A stretch of DNA of 64,000 nt from Dacryopinax spathularia (GCA_037974965.1 JBBPFI010000004.1:62001-126000); one strand, 5' to 3'. Counted from the stretch's first letter, positions 11,399-23,417 are shown. A program made the numbers and translations. The notes: generated by a model not told the origin, from the letters alone.

Positions 11399-12286
11399 AG
11401 ACTACCCCGTCGATCGTAGTACAGTAGACGATGTACTCAGCTCAAATCCACAATAAGGGCATGCATTGCCGATTCCTGACTCTAAGTCTGAGGCGCGGCG
11501 ATGGAAAGCCGAATGAGCTTGATATGACATGACGTCGACAGTCAACTGCTTGTGCATGGTGTGAGGTTGCTACCCAGAAGGAGGTTGTTCATGCAACGAA
11601 CGTCTCCCTATAGGGATGGATAACTTCCGCCCGACCTGCTGATGAACTTGGTTAACCTATCGGTGTTGTCAGCGGGATGTGAGCAGCGAGCTGGTTGCTT
11701 GATTATGGATGCGCTGAGATGGAAAGGTCGTCTCAACAGTAGGGGCAAGACAGGCCGGCGGCCGGGCACGTGATCGGTGGGATACGGGTGCTCCCGGATT
11801 AGCAAGCAGGGTCCACCCGCTGGACCCTGATGATGCTGATTAGCAACGAACTTCCCACGGTTCTTAGCGGTCCCACTTATCGCCGTTGGTCAGCTCTCCG
11901 TTTCCGGCACTTTTCCCGTTCCGAAATGGGCGTGCTGGATTTGCAAGCATGCTCATGCTTGGTTCTGGTATGAGACTGCCCAGACCTATCCATGCACCAT
12001 AACACTCGTCTGATGAAGCAGCCACGCTGGCGACCCATATGGATTCGCTCTTGCTCTTTGAAATCCAGTTAGGCTGCAACCTTACCAAGCGCAGGCGCTC
12101 AAGGATGATTACTCAACTACTACTGCTTTTGGCAATCTTGTAGACGCTGTATAAGGAGCTTCGAAGATATAAAAGAGCGTCTGATATGGCAGCAAGAGCT
12201 CATCAACAACACCTCTCCGCCATTCCAAACTGATACCTTGAAAGCACCTATCCCAACTACAACCCAATCACACATCTTCTTCATCA
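11399..12286. other. Intergenic between SDR1 and SDR2
   Basis: About 890 bases without a supported gene. The distal end holds the SDR2 core promoter. I see no SDR remnant or transposon end here. Confidence 0.45.
12168..12175 (+). promoter_or_regulatory. TATA box of SDR2
   Basis: TATAAAAG, 119 bases upstream of the ATG, followed by a C/A-rich leader rich in AACAC and CAAC, typical of fungal 5' leaders. Confidence 0.7.
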
Positions 12287-13077
12287 ATGGCTCCTACGGT
12301 CTATCTCGTTTCTGGCGCCAACCGCGGTATTGGTGGGCATGTACTCTCGAGGGCGCTACCTCCCGCTAACTTTCCATAGGCCTCGGCCTCGTCACCACGC
12401 TTGCCGCTCGCGATAACGTTGTCGTCTTTGCAGGCGCTCGCAATCCGTCTACTGCCACGGACTTGAAGGCTCTGGAGTCCAAGTACCCAGGCAAGGTCCA
12501 CACGCTCAAACTCGTGTCTGGGGACCGGGCCGGAAATGATGCTGCCATCGCCGAAATCAAGCGCATCGCCGGCAAGCTGGATGTGGTCATTGCCAACGCT
12601 GGCATCGCCAAATACTTCGGAACGATCCTCGAGACTCCTTTGGACGAGATGCGCGAGCACTACGAGGTCAATGTAATCGGGCCTACGGTCCTTTTCCAGT
12701 CGGCGTGGCCACTCCTCAAGGAGTCGCCCAAGCCGGAGTTCGGCATCATCTCCTCCATTGCAGGCAGCATCGCCGTCGGCGGCGCTCTCCCTGCTGGCTT
12801 CCTTGCCTACGGCGCCAGCAAGGCGGCTGCCAACTACCTCGCCATGAAGCTGCACTCTGAGCACCCCGAGCTCGTCGTCCTGGACATTCACCCTGGTCCT
12901 GTTGAGACCGACATGGGCAACTTCTCGAAGGAATCCGACCCCTTCATCGCCAAGGCTCTCACGTTCATCACCGTGCAGGAGAGCGTTGACGGAATCCTGA
13001 AGCTGGTTGACAACGCCAAGCGCGAGGAGGACGGGCCGAAGATGATTGGTCACGATGGCACCGTCTTCCCGTGGTAG
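12287..13077 (+). CDS. SDR2, nor-1/sniffer-type reductase, two exons
   Basis: About 247 residues. Only the first intron (after GANRGIG, about 12334-12379, ending ttccatag) is present; the two later intron positions used in SDR1 are continuous coding sequence here (EHYEVNVIGP and HPELVVLDIHPG). Motifs: FAGARNP, ANAGIAKYFG, IISSIAGS with catalytic serine, YGASK, IHPGPVETDMG, ending HDGTVFPW. It is the likely closest intact relative of the pseudogene at 14.3 kb, with which it shares the ETDMGNFSKESDPFIA block. Confidence 0.92.
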
Positions 13078-14319
13078 TCGTATCGTTGCGCTGGTGTACT
13101 AGGCATCGATGTATCTAAAGCAACCCTCCAATGAACAGGAACATACTGCATATTCAATGGCTTTGTGCAGAACTCAGTTCAAACCAGCGTGATTCCCATC
13201 GGCATTTGGCAATGAGTCGAATTCAGGGCAAATCCAGGACAGATCCCGAGGGAGGCTGACGTAGGCGTGCTGCTCGCTCATCCATAACTGGACTCGAAAT
13301 GTATCGGACGAGCGGATCCATATTGTTGCGGTGACAGGGTGTCCATGTGCTCCAAAAATTCAACCAGAACTGACACTCTTACCCAGCTGCACGAGATCCA
13401 CGAGATACATCATCAATGTCGCTACACAGTTTTGGGACATGCTAACTTGGTTGGCGAACAGTTGACCATGGGGATCTGGCAGGTCGATGCAAGATAGGGG
13501 ACCGTCGATCGTCGTCAGTACATTCGTCGGTAGAATGCGTCTGCTACGATAGCGAGGCAACTCGAGAGGTCCTATGAAAACTATCATGTGCTATGGGAAC
13601 TCCTCACTGACCCAGTTTGAGCTCTTCCGACGAAGGTGAAGGCTTCCTTGGATTGGAGGACACTTGGTTCCACTGACTTTGTGCCAGACGGATTGCCCAA
13701 AGAGCCATAAATGAAAATAAGTGAAGACTAGGTAGAACTATGCAGAGCGGGGGGGACTCGCCTACAGGCGCTACAAGGTCCTACGGACCCCTAAGAGCGC
13801 TTTGTAAGACCCTATAGTCAAAGGGATTTTACTGAAGGGTCTCAAAACAATACTATATTGGACTAGACCCTTTGCTTGCTCAGCTAATCAAGACCCAAGC
13901 TAGACCACTGGGAAAACACCGCGCGCGGATGGGTCTAAACCTGCTTGCCGGTTTGCCCGTCGCGGCTTTCCGGTCGTAACTTGCTACTGTCGGCGTACTT
14001 GGGATGTGCCGGACCGCATGACGAGGTCGACCGAGCTGCCATCTTGGGTATCCGCAGACTCTCCACTTTGCAGGCTGCCTCAGCGATGATCAAGCTGTCT
14101 CTAAAGACTGGCTATGTCAGTGTGGTGCTTACGACGGGAAGCCAAAGATGCTTGGGATGACGGTCTCGACGTATGTATATCAAGGCCAAGTTCATTGAAA
14201 CCTCTACTAATTGAATATCCAGGACACAACCTTTTCAACTCCGTAAAGCGACTCTTCCTTGAGAACAAAGGCTGGCCCAAGCAGGCATCGGCACCTCAGC
14301 AGCAGTTGCTTCGAACTGG
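13078..14319. other. Intergenic, possible old repeat debris
   Basis: About 1.2 kb with no supported gene. The part at 13745-13950 has short GGTCT/AGACC-rich stretches and a gctttgtaag string that recurs near 16865, suggesting degraded dispersed repeats, but no paired ends were found. Confidence 0.35.
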
Positions 14320-15085
14320 ACCGACCCCGATAGTCTGCGTGGTTTCGGGCGCAAAACGAGGTAGTGGTATGTTGACCTCCTTCGCCTTGCAGCAGGCTGA
14401 CTGTAAACAGGGCTCGATTTGGTGCATCGCTACTCGGCCAGATGTGATCATATTGCCGGCGCATGAATTCCTGAGAAGGCATCGGAGCTGCAGTCACTCG
14501 CCGCCAAGTACTCAGGAAAGGTGCACATCGTCAAGCCCGTATCGTGCAGGCAAGGACGCCGCGGTGGCCGAGATCCAACACATAGCTGACACGCTCGATG
14601 TCGTGATTGCGAATGCCGGTTCTGCCAAGTACTTCGGCAGCATGCTTGCAGACACCAGAAGAAGAAATGCGCGCGTACTGGCAGGTCAAGGTCATCGGCC
14701 CTACCGTCCTCTTCCAGTCCACCTGGCACTACTCATACAAGCTGCTCAGCCGAACTTGGCCATCATTTCCCCCATAGCTGTCAGGATCCCTGTCGGCGGA
14801 GCGCTCCCAGCAGGTTTCCTGGCTATGGTTCGAGCAAGACGGGCACGAACTTCCTCGCTATGAAGCCGCACATCGGAGCACCCGGATCTGGTCGTGGTCG
14901 ACATCCGCCCAGTACCGGTCGAGACCGACATGGGCAACTTCTCGAAGGAGTCCGACCCTTTTATCGCTAATAAAGCGTTGCAGTTCATTACTGTCAAGGA
15001 GAGTGTAGGCGGCATCCTGAAGCAAGTGGACAGCGCCAAGCGGGAAGAGGAAGGGATGATCGGACACGAGGGCTCAGCTGGTATA
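14320..15085 (+). pseudogene. Broken SDR copy (SDR3), two-exon class
   Basis: A recognisable but decayed SDR. It begins with the remnant TPIVCVVSGAKRGSG, keeps a GT...AG intron at the class position (14366-14410), then loses frame soon after the second-strand motif. Later islands occur in different frames: the DVVIANAGSAKYFGSML region (about 14597-14645), a serine region with PIAVRIPVGGALPAGFLA (about 14772-14823) and VETDMGNFSKESDPFIA near 14919. I count at least four frame changes or in-frame stops, and the YGASK motif is disrupted. It lacks introns two and three, like SDR2 and SDR5, so it was copied after those introns were lost. The C-terminal GPK...DG...PW end is missing. It is the host's own gene family, not a transposon. 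Confidence 0.85.
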
Positions 15086-15647
15086 CGACTCTCGGACACC
15101 GAGATTTCGGACTATTTATATGAACAATTTGAGTACTCAATAATGCTATGCGCATTACGGCGCTTACCTTCCTCCCATGACCGTCGGTCAAACTCGGATG
15201 TCCGCGGAACAGAGACATACATTCAGTTTCCTCCATGTGGGGACCCTGTTTCGACTCGTTGGGTGACCCCATTCAACCCATCCATTCACCCCGCAAGACA
15301 TGTTACGCAATGCTGACCTAACGGACAAATGGGCATCGTTTCTTACACTGATTTGCTAAGGTGATGATTGAATCGAAGGAGGAGATGCCGTATTTCATGC
15401 GGTGGAACAGTTTGAGGCTTACTAGCTGCATATGAGCGCTCGCCGCTTCAGGATTTTAGGAGGCAGTCGGCCTCATAGGAGCGCATGCACAGCGGACGAC
15501 GGGAGGGGTTGCTGAATGGGTGTCGAGCTCAGGAAAGAGATCGCCGAGCGACCGACAAGAATGATATAAGAAGGCGAAGACGACGAAGGAAGCCTCCTAT
15601 TACTCTCAAAGTTCTGCCCGCCGTTCAGTCTGATATCAAGAAAAGAA
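15086..15647. other. Intergenic before SDR4
   Basis: No gene is supported. A TATAAG string at 15565-15570 lies 83 bases upstream of the SDR4 ATG and is its likely core promoter. Confidence 0.45.
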
Positions 15648-16565
15648 ATGGCACCAACTGTCTACCTCATCACTGGCGCCAACCGCGGCCTAGGTATGGC
15701 GGCATCTCCTTTGATCTGCTCGGAACTGACGAAAGTGTACCAGGCCTGGCATTCGTCACCGTCCTCGCCTCGCGAAAAGACACCGTCGTCTTTGCAGGCG
15801 CGCGCAACCCCGACTCTGCCAAGGAGCTCCATGAACTGGCAGCGAAGCACCCCGGGGTCGTGCACGTCGTCAAGCTGAGTGCGACGGACGAAGCGGAGAA
15901 TCGTGCCGCTGTCGCAAAGGTGAAAGAGGTTGCCGGGAGGTTGGATGTCGCCATTGCCAATGCTGGAATCACGGGCCGCTTCGAGGAGACTCTGCATACT
16001 CCCGTCGACACAACGCGTGAGCTGTTAGAGGTCCGTTTGACTGCCCGAAGGAGAGTTATCCACTGATGACGTGGATCACACATGTAGGTGATGGCTCTGG
16101 GACCGTTGATCCTCTTCCAAGCAGCCTATCCCTTGATGAAGGCGACCTCGGACAACCCCAAGTACTTGCTCATGAGCTCCATAATAGGCAGTATCGAAGT
16201 CAGCACGCGAATTCCGTCCAAGACGACCGAATATGGGATGGCTAAGGCTGCTGCCAACTGGTTCGGCAGAAGGCTGCATTACGAGTACCCAGGACTTGGT
16301 GTGTAGCCAGCCATTATCCAGTACTTTCTAGTGGTTTACTCAGCTCGCTTGCTCAGCCGTCCTCATCGTCCATCCTGGGTCGGTCGCCACCGACATGCTG
16401 ATTGAGTCGGGCAAGAAAGACTCGGTGCTCGCCGGCGCGGTGCCGACCGCTATCACTCCAGAGAAGAGTGCACGGGACATCCTGGGTTTGTTGGATAACC
16501 TCAAGCGAGATGAGGAGAACGGGCCAAAGCTCATGGTGAACGACGGATCCGTCTTGCCGTGGTAG
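15648..16565 (+). CDS. SDR4, nor-1/sniffer-type reductase, four exons
   Basis: About 250 residues, three-intron class. Introns follow GANRGLG, follow TRELLE (16030-16087) and precede VLIVHPGSVATDM (about 16300-16357). Motifs: FAGARNP, ANAGITGRF, LLMSSIIGS with catalytic serine, and YGMAK, where the usual YGASK has two changed spacer residues but keeps tyrosine and lysine. The end is NDGSVLPW then TAG. It is one of the more divergent members (TRIPSKTTEYGM in the substrate-side loop), so its substrate may differ from the two-exon copies. Confidence 0.87.
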
Positions 16566-17194
16566 ATGGACTCCAGTGGCTAGGAGACTCGCGAGCTGTA
16601 ACCATGTAGGAGGAGAATAGACAACGTCTGGATAGAGTGACGGTCGAAGCAACTTCTAACCACATGTTTGGTTTGCTGGTCTGGATTGGTCTGGCTTCAG
16701 CGCAGACCCGCTTCAGACCATCAGCTTCAAGACGGGTCTCAGCGAGGTGTGCGGGCCTTACGAAGCAAAGTAAGGGTAGACCCCTACTGACGTCACCGCG
16801 TGTCCGCTTTATCAGCCATAGAATTCCCACGAACCCCTGCCAACGGCGCCTAACGACCAAACGCTTTGTAAGAGTCTTCTGCAGCGACCGCTGGTCCAGG
16901 CTTTCGACCCTGACTTACTGCTTTGTAAACCGCTAATCGATCTTATCAATCCCCTACGCTTCAACAATGAGCAACGTCTGTCTGTCTCTTGCTAATGTGC
17001 TTGTTCAGCGACAGGGCGTTAGCTCAAAGCTAGTCCTCGATGGTGACTTGACCACCTGCTCCAGGGGATATAAAATGGAGTTGCGTTCATCATCTGTTAT
17101 CCACCAGCGAGCAATTCGAGCAAACATCCTCTCTTAGACACCATACCAAAACAGCCTACCTCACCAGAAGTTCCTTCCAATCAGCAAACTCTCA
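16566..17194. other. Intergenic between SDR4 and SDR5
   Basis: No gene. At about 16670-16745 there are several GGTCTG/CAGACC words in both orientations, as in a worn inverted-repeat element, but no clean ends or target duplication. The SDR5 TATA box lies at the distal end. Confidence 0.35.
17069..17076 (+). promoter_or_regulatory. TATA box of SDR5
   Basis: TATAAAAT, 126 bases upstream of the ATG, followed by an AC-rich leader. Confidence 0.7.
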
Positions 17195-17996
17195 ATGTCT
17201 CCGAGTCCCACTGTCTACCTCGTCTCTGGCGCGAACCGCGGCATTGGTATGTTCCTTCCTAAGCCAGATCGTAGTAGATACTTACGACCACGCAACAGGC
17301 CTCGGTCTGGTTAAATCGCTTGTCGCTCGACCTGATGTGGTCGTCTTCGCCGGTGCACGTAACCCCGACAAGGCCTCCGACCTCAAATCGCTGCAGTCGC
17401 AGCACCCCGCTAAGCTCCACATCGTCCAGCTCACCTCCGCCAACCGCGCAGACAACGAAGCTGCCATCGCCACCATCCAGAAGATTACCGGCAAGCTCGA
17501 TGTCATCATCGCCAATGCGGGCATTGCGAAGTTCTGGGGGAGCATTCTCCAGACCCCGGAGGAAGAGATGCGCGAGCATTACGAAGTGAACGTCATCGGT
17601 CCTATGGTGCTCTTCCAGTCTGCCTGGCCGCTGCTAAAGCAGTCACCCAAGCCGGTGTTTGCTCTTATCACTTCGGTTGCCGGATCGATCGCTGCGGGCG
17701 CTGCTATGCCTGCCGGCTTCCTGGCTTATGGGGCTAGCAAAGCTGGCACGAACTTCCTCGCTATGAAACTGCATTCTGAGCATCCCGAGCTCGTCGTTGT
17801 GGATATCCACCCTGGAGGGGTAGAGACGGAGATGGGCGACCAGGCCAAGAAGGAAGACCAGACAATCCGTGAGAACCTCGAGTTTATCACGGTTGAGACT
17901 AGCGTTGCGGGGATCCTGAAGCTCGTCGATGGAGCTAAGCGAGAGGAGGAGGGACCGAAGATGGTCGGCTATGACGGCACTGTCTTCCCTTGGTAG
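17195..17996 (+). CDS. SDR5, nor-1/sniffer-type reductase, two exons
   Basis: About 250 residues; only the intron after GANRGIG (about 17248-17299, ending gcaacag) remains. Motifs in order: FAGARNP, ANAGIAKFWGS, LITSVAGS, YGASKAGTNFL, IHPGGVETEMG, YDGTVFPW. The start MSPSPTVYLVSG has two more residues than its sisters. It shares the one-intron structure and the HSEHPELVV block with SDR2 and the pseudogene, so these three form the youngest-looking subgroup. In the serine motif the residue pair is TS rather than SS, which keeps the catalytic serine. Confidence 0.92.
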
Positions 17997-18662
17997 ACCA
18001 AAAACACTGCTTTCGAGCACCAATGTAGCACTAGAACAAAGACTGTAGCATAGATTTGTAATATTCATTGACGCTATACCTCGAATTCCTGTTATTGGCC
18101 GGAGTCATCCGTATTACGCGACGGGTGTAAACCCGTGACTCACAACCTCCGGAGCAGACGCGGACTTGCTGCGGGAACACTCTTCCTACGATTGAAAGCA
18201 GTAGGGCAACGTAGGAACGCTCCGTTTACCGTCCAATCTTCCACCAAACTCCGCGTCTCGTGGTTACTTTTCTTGAAGCGCACTTCGTAGCAACACGTCA
18301 ATCTCCCCACGCTCAACTTCCACCGTTTTTCCAGACGAGGAGATGCATAGATGGGTATGTGCTTAGAAGAACATTGTCCGATCAGATTCGTTCAGCAGGA
18401 AGGTTACTACTGTACGCAAAGATACGGATTTCCATGCATTGCCCTCCAGCGTTCCTAGAGCAGACTGAGCGAGGAGCGAGAGATGACTCGAGTCCTAGCT
18501 ATGACTGTTCTTATTATGATGTCAGCAGAGATTACGATCTGGACCAGTGGAACAGCACGGTCTGCGGTATAAAATGAACGTTCTCGGCGTCGTCGATTTC
18601 TTGAAACGCACAAATCTTAACAGAGCTATCCAAGCCGTACAGCCCCGTGCCGACCAAAACAT
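17997..18662. other. Intergenic between SDR5 and SDR6
   Basis: No supported gene; holds the SDR6 TATA box at its end. Confidence 0.45.
18568..18575 (+). promoter_or_regulatory. TATA box of SDR6
   Basis: TATAAAAT, 95 bases upstream of the ATG. Confidence 0.65.
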
Positions 18663-19515
18663 ATGGCACCCACCGTCTACCTCGTCTCTGGCACCAACCG
18701 CGGAATTGGTAGGTGCTCCTCCGGACCCTCAGCACGGAGATATGAGAACTGAGACGTACATGCAGGCCTTGGCCTCGTCAAGCAGCTCGCAGCCCGTCCG
18801 AACACCATCGTCTTCGCCGGGGTACGCGACCCGTCCTCCGCCAAGGACCTGCAAGCTCTTGCGACCGAGCACCCAAACAGAGTGCACATTGTCCCTCTCA
18901 TCTCCACTGACGGTCCCTCCAATGAGTCAGCTATCGCTTCCATTGACGAAGTTGCTGGTCGACTCGACGTAGTTCTCGCCAACGCGGGGATCAACACCTA
19001 CTTCGGCCCCGTTGTCGAGACTCCGGCCGACGTGGCGCTCGAGCACCAGCGAGTTAACTTCCTCGGGCCACTCGTACTCTTCCAGGCTGCCTGGCGACTC
19101 CTGAAGAACAGCGAAAATCCAAAGTTCGCCATCATCTCGTCTCTGGCGGGTAGTATCGAGGTGGGCGCTGCCATCCCGGCTGGGATGTTGGCATACGGGG
19201 CGAGCAAGGCAGCTGTCAACTATCTTGCCGCAAAGATGCATCACGAACATAAGGAGCTGAGTAGGCCTCTTCCTTTTCCCAAACGGTTACTTCGGCTCAT
19301 CATGCGATGGTTTAGCGGTGATCCCCCTGAGTCCTGGAGGTGTGGCCACAGATATGGCTGCATTCGCCCAGAAGGCGGATCCCCTCATGGCGTCCATGTC
19401 GCTCATCACGGTTGAAGAGAGCGCCAGGGGTATCCTTTCAGTTGTCGATAGTGCAGTGCGCAAAGAGGATGGGCCCAAGTTAACCAACTATGATGGAACA
19501 ATGTATCCTTGGTAG
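18663..19515 (+). CDS. SDR6, nor-1/sniffer-type reductase, three exons
   Basis: About 247 residues, two-intron class: introns follow GTNRGIG (about 18709-18765) and precede VIPLSPGGVATDM (about 19260-19316); the middle position is continuous (EHQRVNFLGPL). Motifs: FAGVRDP, ANAGINTYFG, IISSLAGS, YGASKAAVNYL, YDGTMYPW. FAGVRDP replaces FAGARNP in the second-strand motif that contacts the cofactor's adenosine side. The sequence is intermediate between the HPEL group and the YP group. Confidence 0.88.
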
Positions 19516-19948
19516 ATGATAGTACCGTCAGAGGAGGAGAGGAGACGGAGGGTGGCGCAAATCGAGGGGTCGTGCGTGGGGTTTGCATGGAATGTAGGGG
19601 ACCAAATGGACCATCGGCCTCTCCTGCTGTTGACCACCAATCTCCTCTACTGCAGCTAATGAAATTATCGTTTACTCCTCCTAAAAGCCACTGGCACGAC
19701 TGTTGGGAACGTTTCGACCTTCATCATGAGCGGTGTAACCCGCTGGGTCGCCCCCGTCGCGCCCATGCGATACTCTAAGCACCAATCACCCTTCGCGCTC
19801 TAGTGACATCTCTGAATCGCCCGAATTCTGGTCACCAAACCCGCCAGGCTCCATGTTGGACCCACCGATCTTCTGAACTGCATAAACGAGAGAGACATGT
19901 CGAACGAGGCGATGTAGAGTCTCTCGAAACTGCTAAGAGCTGGACAGG
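19516..19948. other. Intergenic between SDR6 and SDR7
   Basis: About 430 bases without a gene; only a weak TATA-like CATAAA lies near 19880. Confidence 0.4.
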
Positions 19949-20917
19949 ATGGCGACACCTACAGTATATCTAGTTTCCGGCGCGAATCGTGGTCTTGGTG
20001 CGTCGTCTCTCAAGCATCCATATGAGCGTGTCCTGACGTCTTCTCGAGGCCTCGGACTTGTCACTCAGCTCGTGGCTCGAGAGAACGTGACCGTCTTTGC
20101 CGGTGCCCGCAACCCGGATACGGCATCCGATCTCCAAGCGCTCACTGCGAAGTACCCAAACAAGCTTCACATTGTCAAACTGGTATCGGCCGACGAGAAG
20201 GGGAACCGCGCTGCTGTGGAGGAGATCAAGCGTATTGCTGGACGGCTGGATGTGGTGATCGCTAACGCGGGTATTGGAAAGCATGTCGGCCCCGCCTTGA
20301 CCACCCCACCTGAGACGATGCGCGAGCATTACGAGGTATGTATGCGCTCTCAGTCCGTCCTCCTTGCCTCCAATTCACACGGTATTGTCCCATCAGGTCA
20401 ATGTAGTCGGTACCTTGGTCGTTTTCCAAGCGACGTACCCACTCCTCAAGGCCTCCACCTCAAAGCCCAAGTTCTTCCCCATCTCCTCTGGTGCAGGAAC
20501 CATGTCCAGCGGCGCACGCTTTCCATTCCCCGTCCTTCCGTACGGCGCAAGCAAAGCTGCGGAGAACCATATGTCCGTCAGGCTGTATTATGAATATCCG
20601 GATTTGAGTGAGTGACCTGCCTTTCGGAGTGGGTCGTAAAAGGCTTATAATGGAATGTGCCAGTTTGCTATCCCATCGAGCCTGGCGCAGTTGAGACTGA
20701 CCTGAGTAGGCTGTTTTCTTTCATGGTTCGCACATTTGATCTCATGGCGTCTTCAGTGAAAGCGGCCGGGGAGTACGATCTTCGTATAGCTCAGATGCCG
20801 AAGCTCACGCCGGAGGAAGCTGCTGCTAACGTGCTCAAACGTGTTGACGAGCTTGAGCGTACGGAGGAAGGCGCGAGCCTGGTCAATGCTATTACGGGTG
20901 AAACGAGGCCATGGTAG
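19949..20917 (+). CDS. SDR7, divergent nor-1/sniffer-type reductase, four exons
   Basis: About 265 residues, three-intron class (after GANRGLG, after MREHYE at about 20337, after YYEYPDL at about 20611). Motifs: FAGARNP, ANAGIGKHVG, FPISSGAGT with the catalytic serine, PYGASKAAENH. The segment after IEPGAVETDL is longer than in the sisters and carries LFSFMVRTFDLMASSVKAAG, which changes the lid over the active site. The end, ITGETRPW, lacks the YDG of the others. The stop is 123 bases from the stop of the convergent SDR8. Confidence 0.87.
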
Positions 20918-21040
20918 ACTTATCCTGAACATCGCATCCGGTTACTTTGGAGGACGAATCAATTAAGCAGTGTTTGTGCGTTGCTTTGAATCTACGGATG
21001 TTTCTATGATCATGCTACTGAGGGTGGAGGACGGTGTCGT
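20918..21040. other. Tail-to-tail junction of the two SDR blocks
   Basis: Only 123 bases separate the stop codons of SDR7 (plus) and SDR8 (minus). The two 3' ends must be very close or overlapping. Confidence 0.8.
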
Positions 21041-21892
21041 CTACCAGGGCAGGACCTCTCCCTCCCAGCTCAGCAATTTAGGACCGTCCTCCGTCCTCTT
21101 TGCCCCATCCAGCAGCTTCACGATGCCGCTCACGCTCTCGTCCACGCTGATCGGCTTGAGCAACTCCATGAGAATCGGCTCCTTCTGCTTGCCGAAGGAT
21201 GCCATATCCGTTTCGACCAAACCAGGATGGATATCAAGGACAACTGACAGGGCGAACGAATTATCAGCCTATCACTCTCGTATGCGAAGGAAGGCGCGTA
21301 CTAAGCTCAGGATGCTCCGCGTGGAGTTTCATCGCAAAATGGTTGTCTGCCGCTTTCGTGACCCCGTATGCAAAGTTCATCACAGGAAGCGGGGCACCGC
21401 CAGCGATACTTCCCGCCAAGCTGGAGATAATGACGAACGTGGGCTTGGGAGACTCCTTCAGAAGCGGCCAGACGGATTGGAACAATACGATCGGACCAAT
21501 GACGTTCACCTCGTGATGCTCGCGGATCTCTTCCTCAGGCGTGTCGAGGATACTGCCGTAGAATTTCGCGATCGCCGCATTGGCAATCACAACGTCGAGC
21601 TTGCCGACGACCTGCTTGATCTCCTTGACTGCGGCTTCATTGTCTTTGCGCACCGCGGAGGTGAGCTTTACGATATGGACCTTGCCTGGGTACTTCGTCT
21701 GCAGTGCCTTGAGGTCGTGGGCCGAGTCTGGGTTGCGTGCGCCAGCGAAGACAACGACGTCCGGACGCGCCGCGAGGGCTTTCACCAGCCCGAAGCCTAC
21801 ATGGATCTAAGCCGCTTGCCCGGTAAAACGGCTAGTAACAACGCACCAATGCCTCGGTTGGCGCCGGAAATGAGGTATACTGTAGGCGACAT
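21041..21892 (-). CDS. SDR8, nor-1/sniffer-type reductase, three exons
   Basis: About 248 residues on the minus strand. Introns follow GANRGIG (near 21845) and HAEHPEL (near 21302-21245). Motifs: FAGARNP, IISSLAGS, FAYGVTKAADNHF and LDIHPGLVETDM, ending WEGEVLPW. In the ANAG motif the final glycine is alanine (ANAAIAKFYGS); this loop stabilises the central sheet and positions the active-site asparagine, so the change may alter activity. The catalytic serine, tyrosine and lysine are present. The sequence is close to SDR9 and SDR10. Confidence 0.88.
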
Positions 21893-22569
21893 GTAGGGAT
21901 GGGTTGCGGTAGTGGATTCTGTTGTGGACGAAGAGGCGAGTTCTGTACTTTTTGCTGTTGTTTGAGCTGGCGGACAGGCAAGATCTTATAGCTCGCTCAT
22001 CATACTCCTCGTCCGCGGTTCCCTGCCAAGTCGGAGTTTATGAATCGTAATGGTATGTCAGCTATCAAGCTACGTCCTATGATGCTGGACATAATTGCGC
22101 GATGAGATTCCCGGTAAGAGAAACAAGAAGAAAGAGTATTGCCACGCACAGCCGGCAGTCTCGTTGCGGCAGCAGGCTGAGCGCTAACCAACGGACGACA
22201 AGCGGGCGCCAGCGGACGAAAGATCAACAACTTCCCGTTTCCTTATTTGGGCTCTTCTATCAGATCTCGAAGATTGGCGCCGAATTTATTGCTGATAAAG
22301 CACCGAAAACGCGGAGATTACGCAATGTTGCTGGGCAACATTCCGGTGGGGATTGGCCGAGCAACGTAACGATTACTCGCGGATTCCCAGGACGCCTAGT
22401 GTCCGTAAGCTATGGTGCAATAGCTTGCCACACGTGATATTCGGTACGATATGGTATACGGCCATGCTACTATGTTTGCAACAACTTCGACACGACACGC
22501 GACTCTACAAGCCGACAGATCGACGCGACGGGGGTGAACGAACGGGCGCCCCCCCAGCCTGCTGTACAT
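21893..22569. other. Intergenic between SDR8 and SDR9
   Basis: No gene is supported. TATAAG on the minus strand at 21985-21990 is a likely SDR8 core promoter element, about 95 bases upstream of its ATG. Confidence 0.45.
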
Positions 22570-23417
22570 CTACCAGGGTAACACCGACCCGTCAAAATTC
22601 AGGAATTTCGGCGCCTCTTCGGTCCGTTTCGCGTTATCCACCAGATTCAAGATACCATTGACGCTGGTTTCCACAGGGATTGGTTTGGCGAATTGCTTGA
22701 GTATAGGTTCCTTCTCCAACGCAAGCTTCCCCATGTCCGTCTCCACCGTTCCAGGATGGATGTCGAGCACAACTGTACATCATCAAGGTGAGTACGGATC
22801 GCTAACATTATAAAGCAAGACGTACCCAGCTCAGGGTGTTCTCCGTGGAGTTTCACGGCAAAAAAGTTCACAGCGGCCTTGGAGATGCCATACACTCCTC
22901 CCTTGATAGGGAGCGGGGCACCGAGGGCAATGCTTCCTCCCAAGCTGGAGATGATGGCGAAGGTCGGCTTGGGTGATTCCTTGAGCAAGGGCCATGCTGC
23001 TTGGAAAAGCACCATAGGGCCGCCGACGTTGATCTCGGTATGGCCAAGGAGTTCTTGAACCGGCGTCTCCAGGATACTGCCGTAGTAGTTGGCTATGCCG
23101 GCGTTCGCGATTACAACATCCAGCTTGCCGGCGATCTTCTTGATCTGTTCGACCGCCGCGTCGTTGTCGGCACGGTTAGCAGAAGTGAGCTTGACGACAT
23201 GCACTTTCTCCGGATACTTGGAGTGCAGCTCATTCAACTCGCTGGCTGAGTCGGGATTCCGCGCCCCAGCGAAGACGACCGCATCGTCGCGAGCTGCAAG
23301 TGCTTTGACTAGACCAAGACCTGGACAGATGTGAGCTGGCATACTCTCTTTGCTCGAGTGTAAGTACATACCGATACCCCGCGTAGCACCAGAGATCAGG
23401 TAGACGATAGGAGCCAT
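22570..23417 (-). CDS. SDR9, nor-1/sniffer-type reductase, three exons
   Basis: About 248 residues. Introns follow GATRGIG (about 23372-23322) and HGEHPEL (about 22826-22773). Motifs: FAGARNP, ANAGIANYYGS, IISSLGGS, VYGISKAAVNFF, LDIHPGTVETDM, FDGSVLPW. An upstream in-frame start candidate exists at 23477, but the ATG at 23417 gives the family N-terminus MAPIVYLISG and the longer start would overlap the TATA box, so the downstream ATG is chosen. Confidence 0.9.

Noticed and set aside
13740-13950. Possible hAT-like or other inverted-repeat transposon, with similar words near 16670-16930
   Set aside because: Shared words are short and no paired terminal repeats or target duplications were found.
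22390-22402. A further CACTA end (gcctagtgtcc)
   Set aside because: No partner end, no subterminal palindromes and no target duplication nearby.
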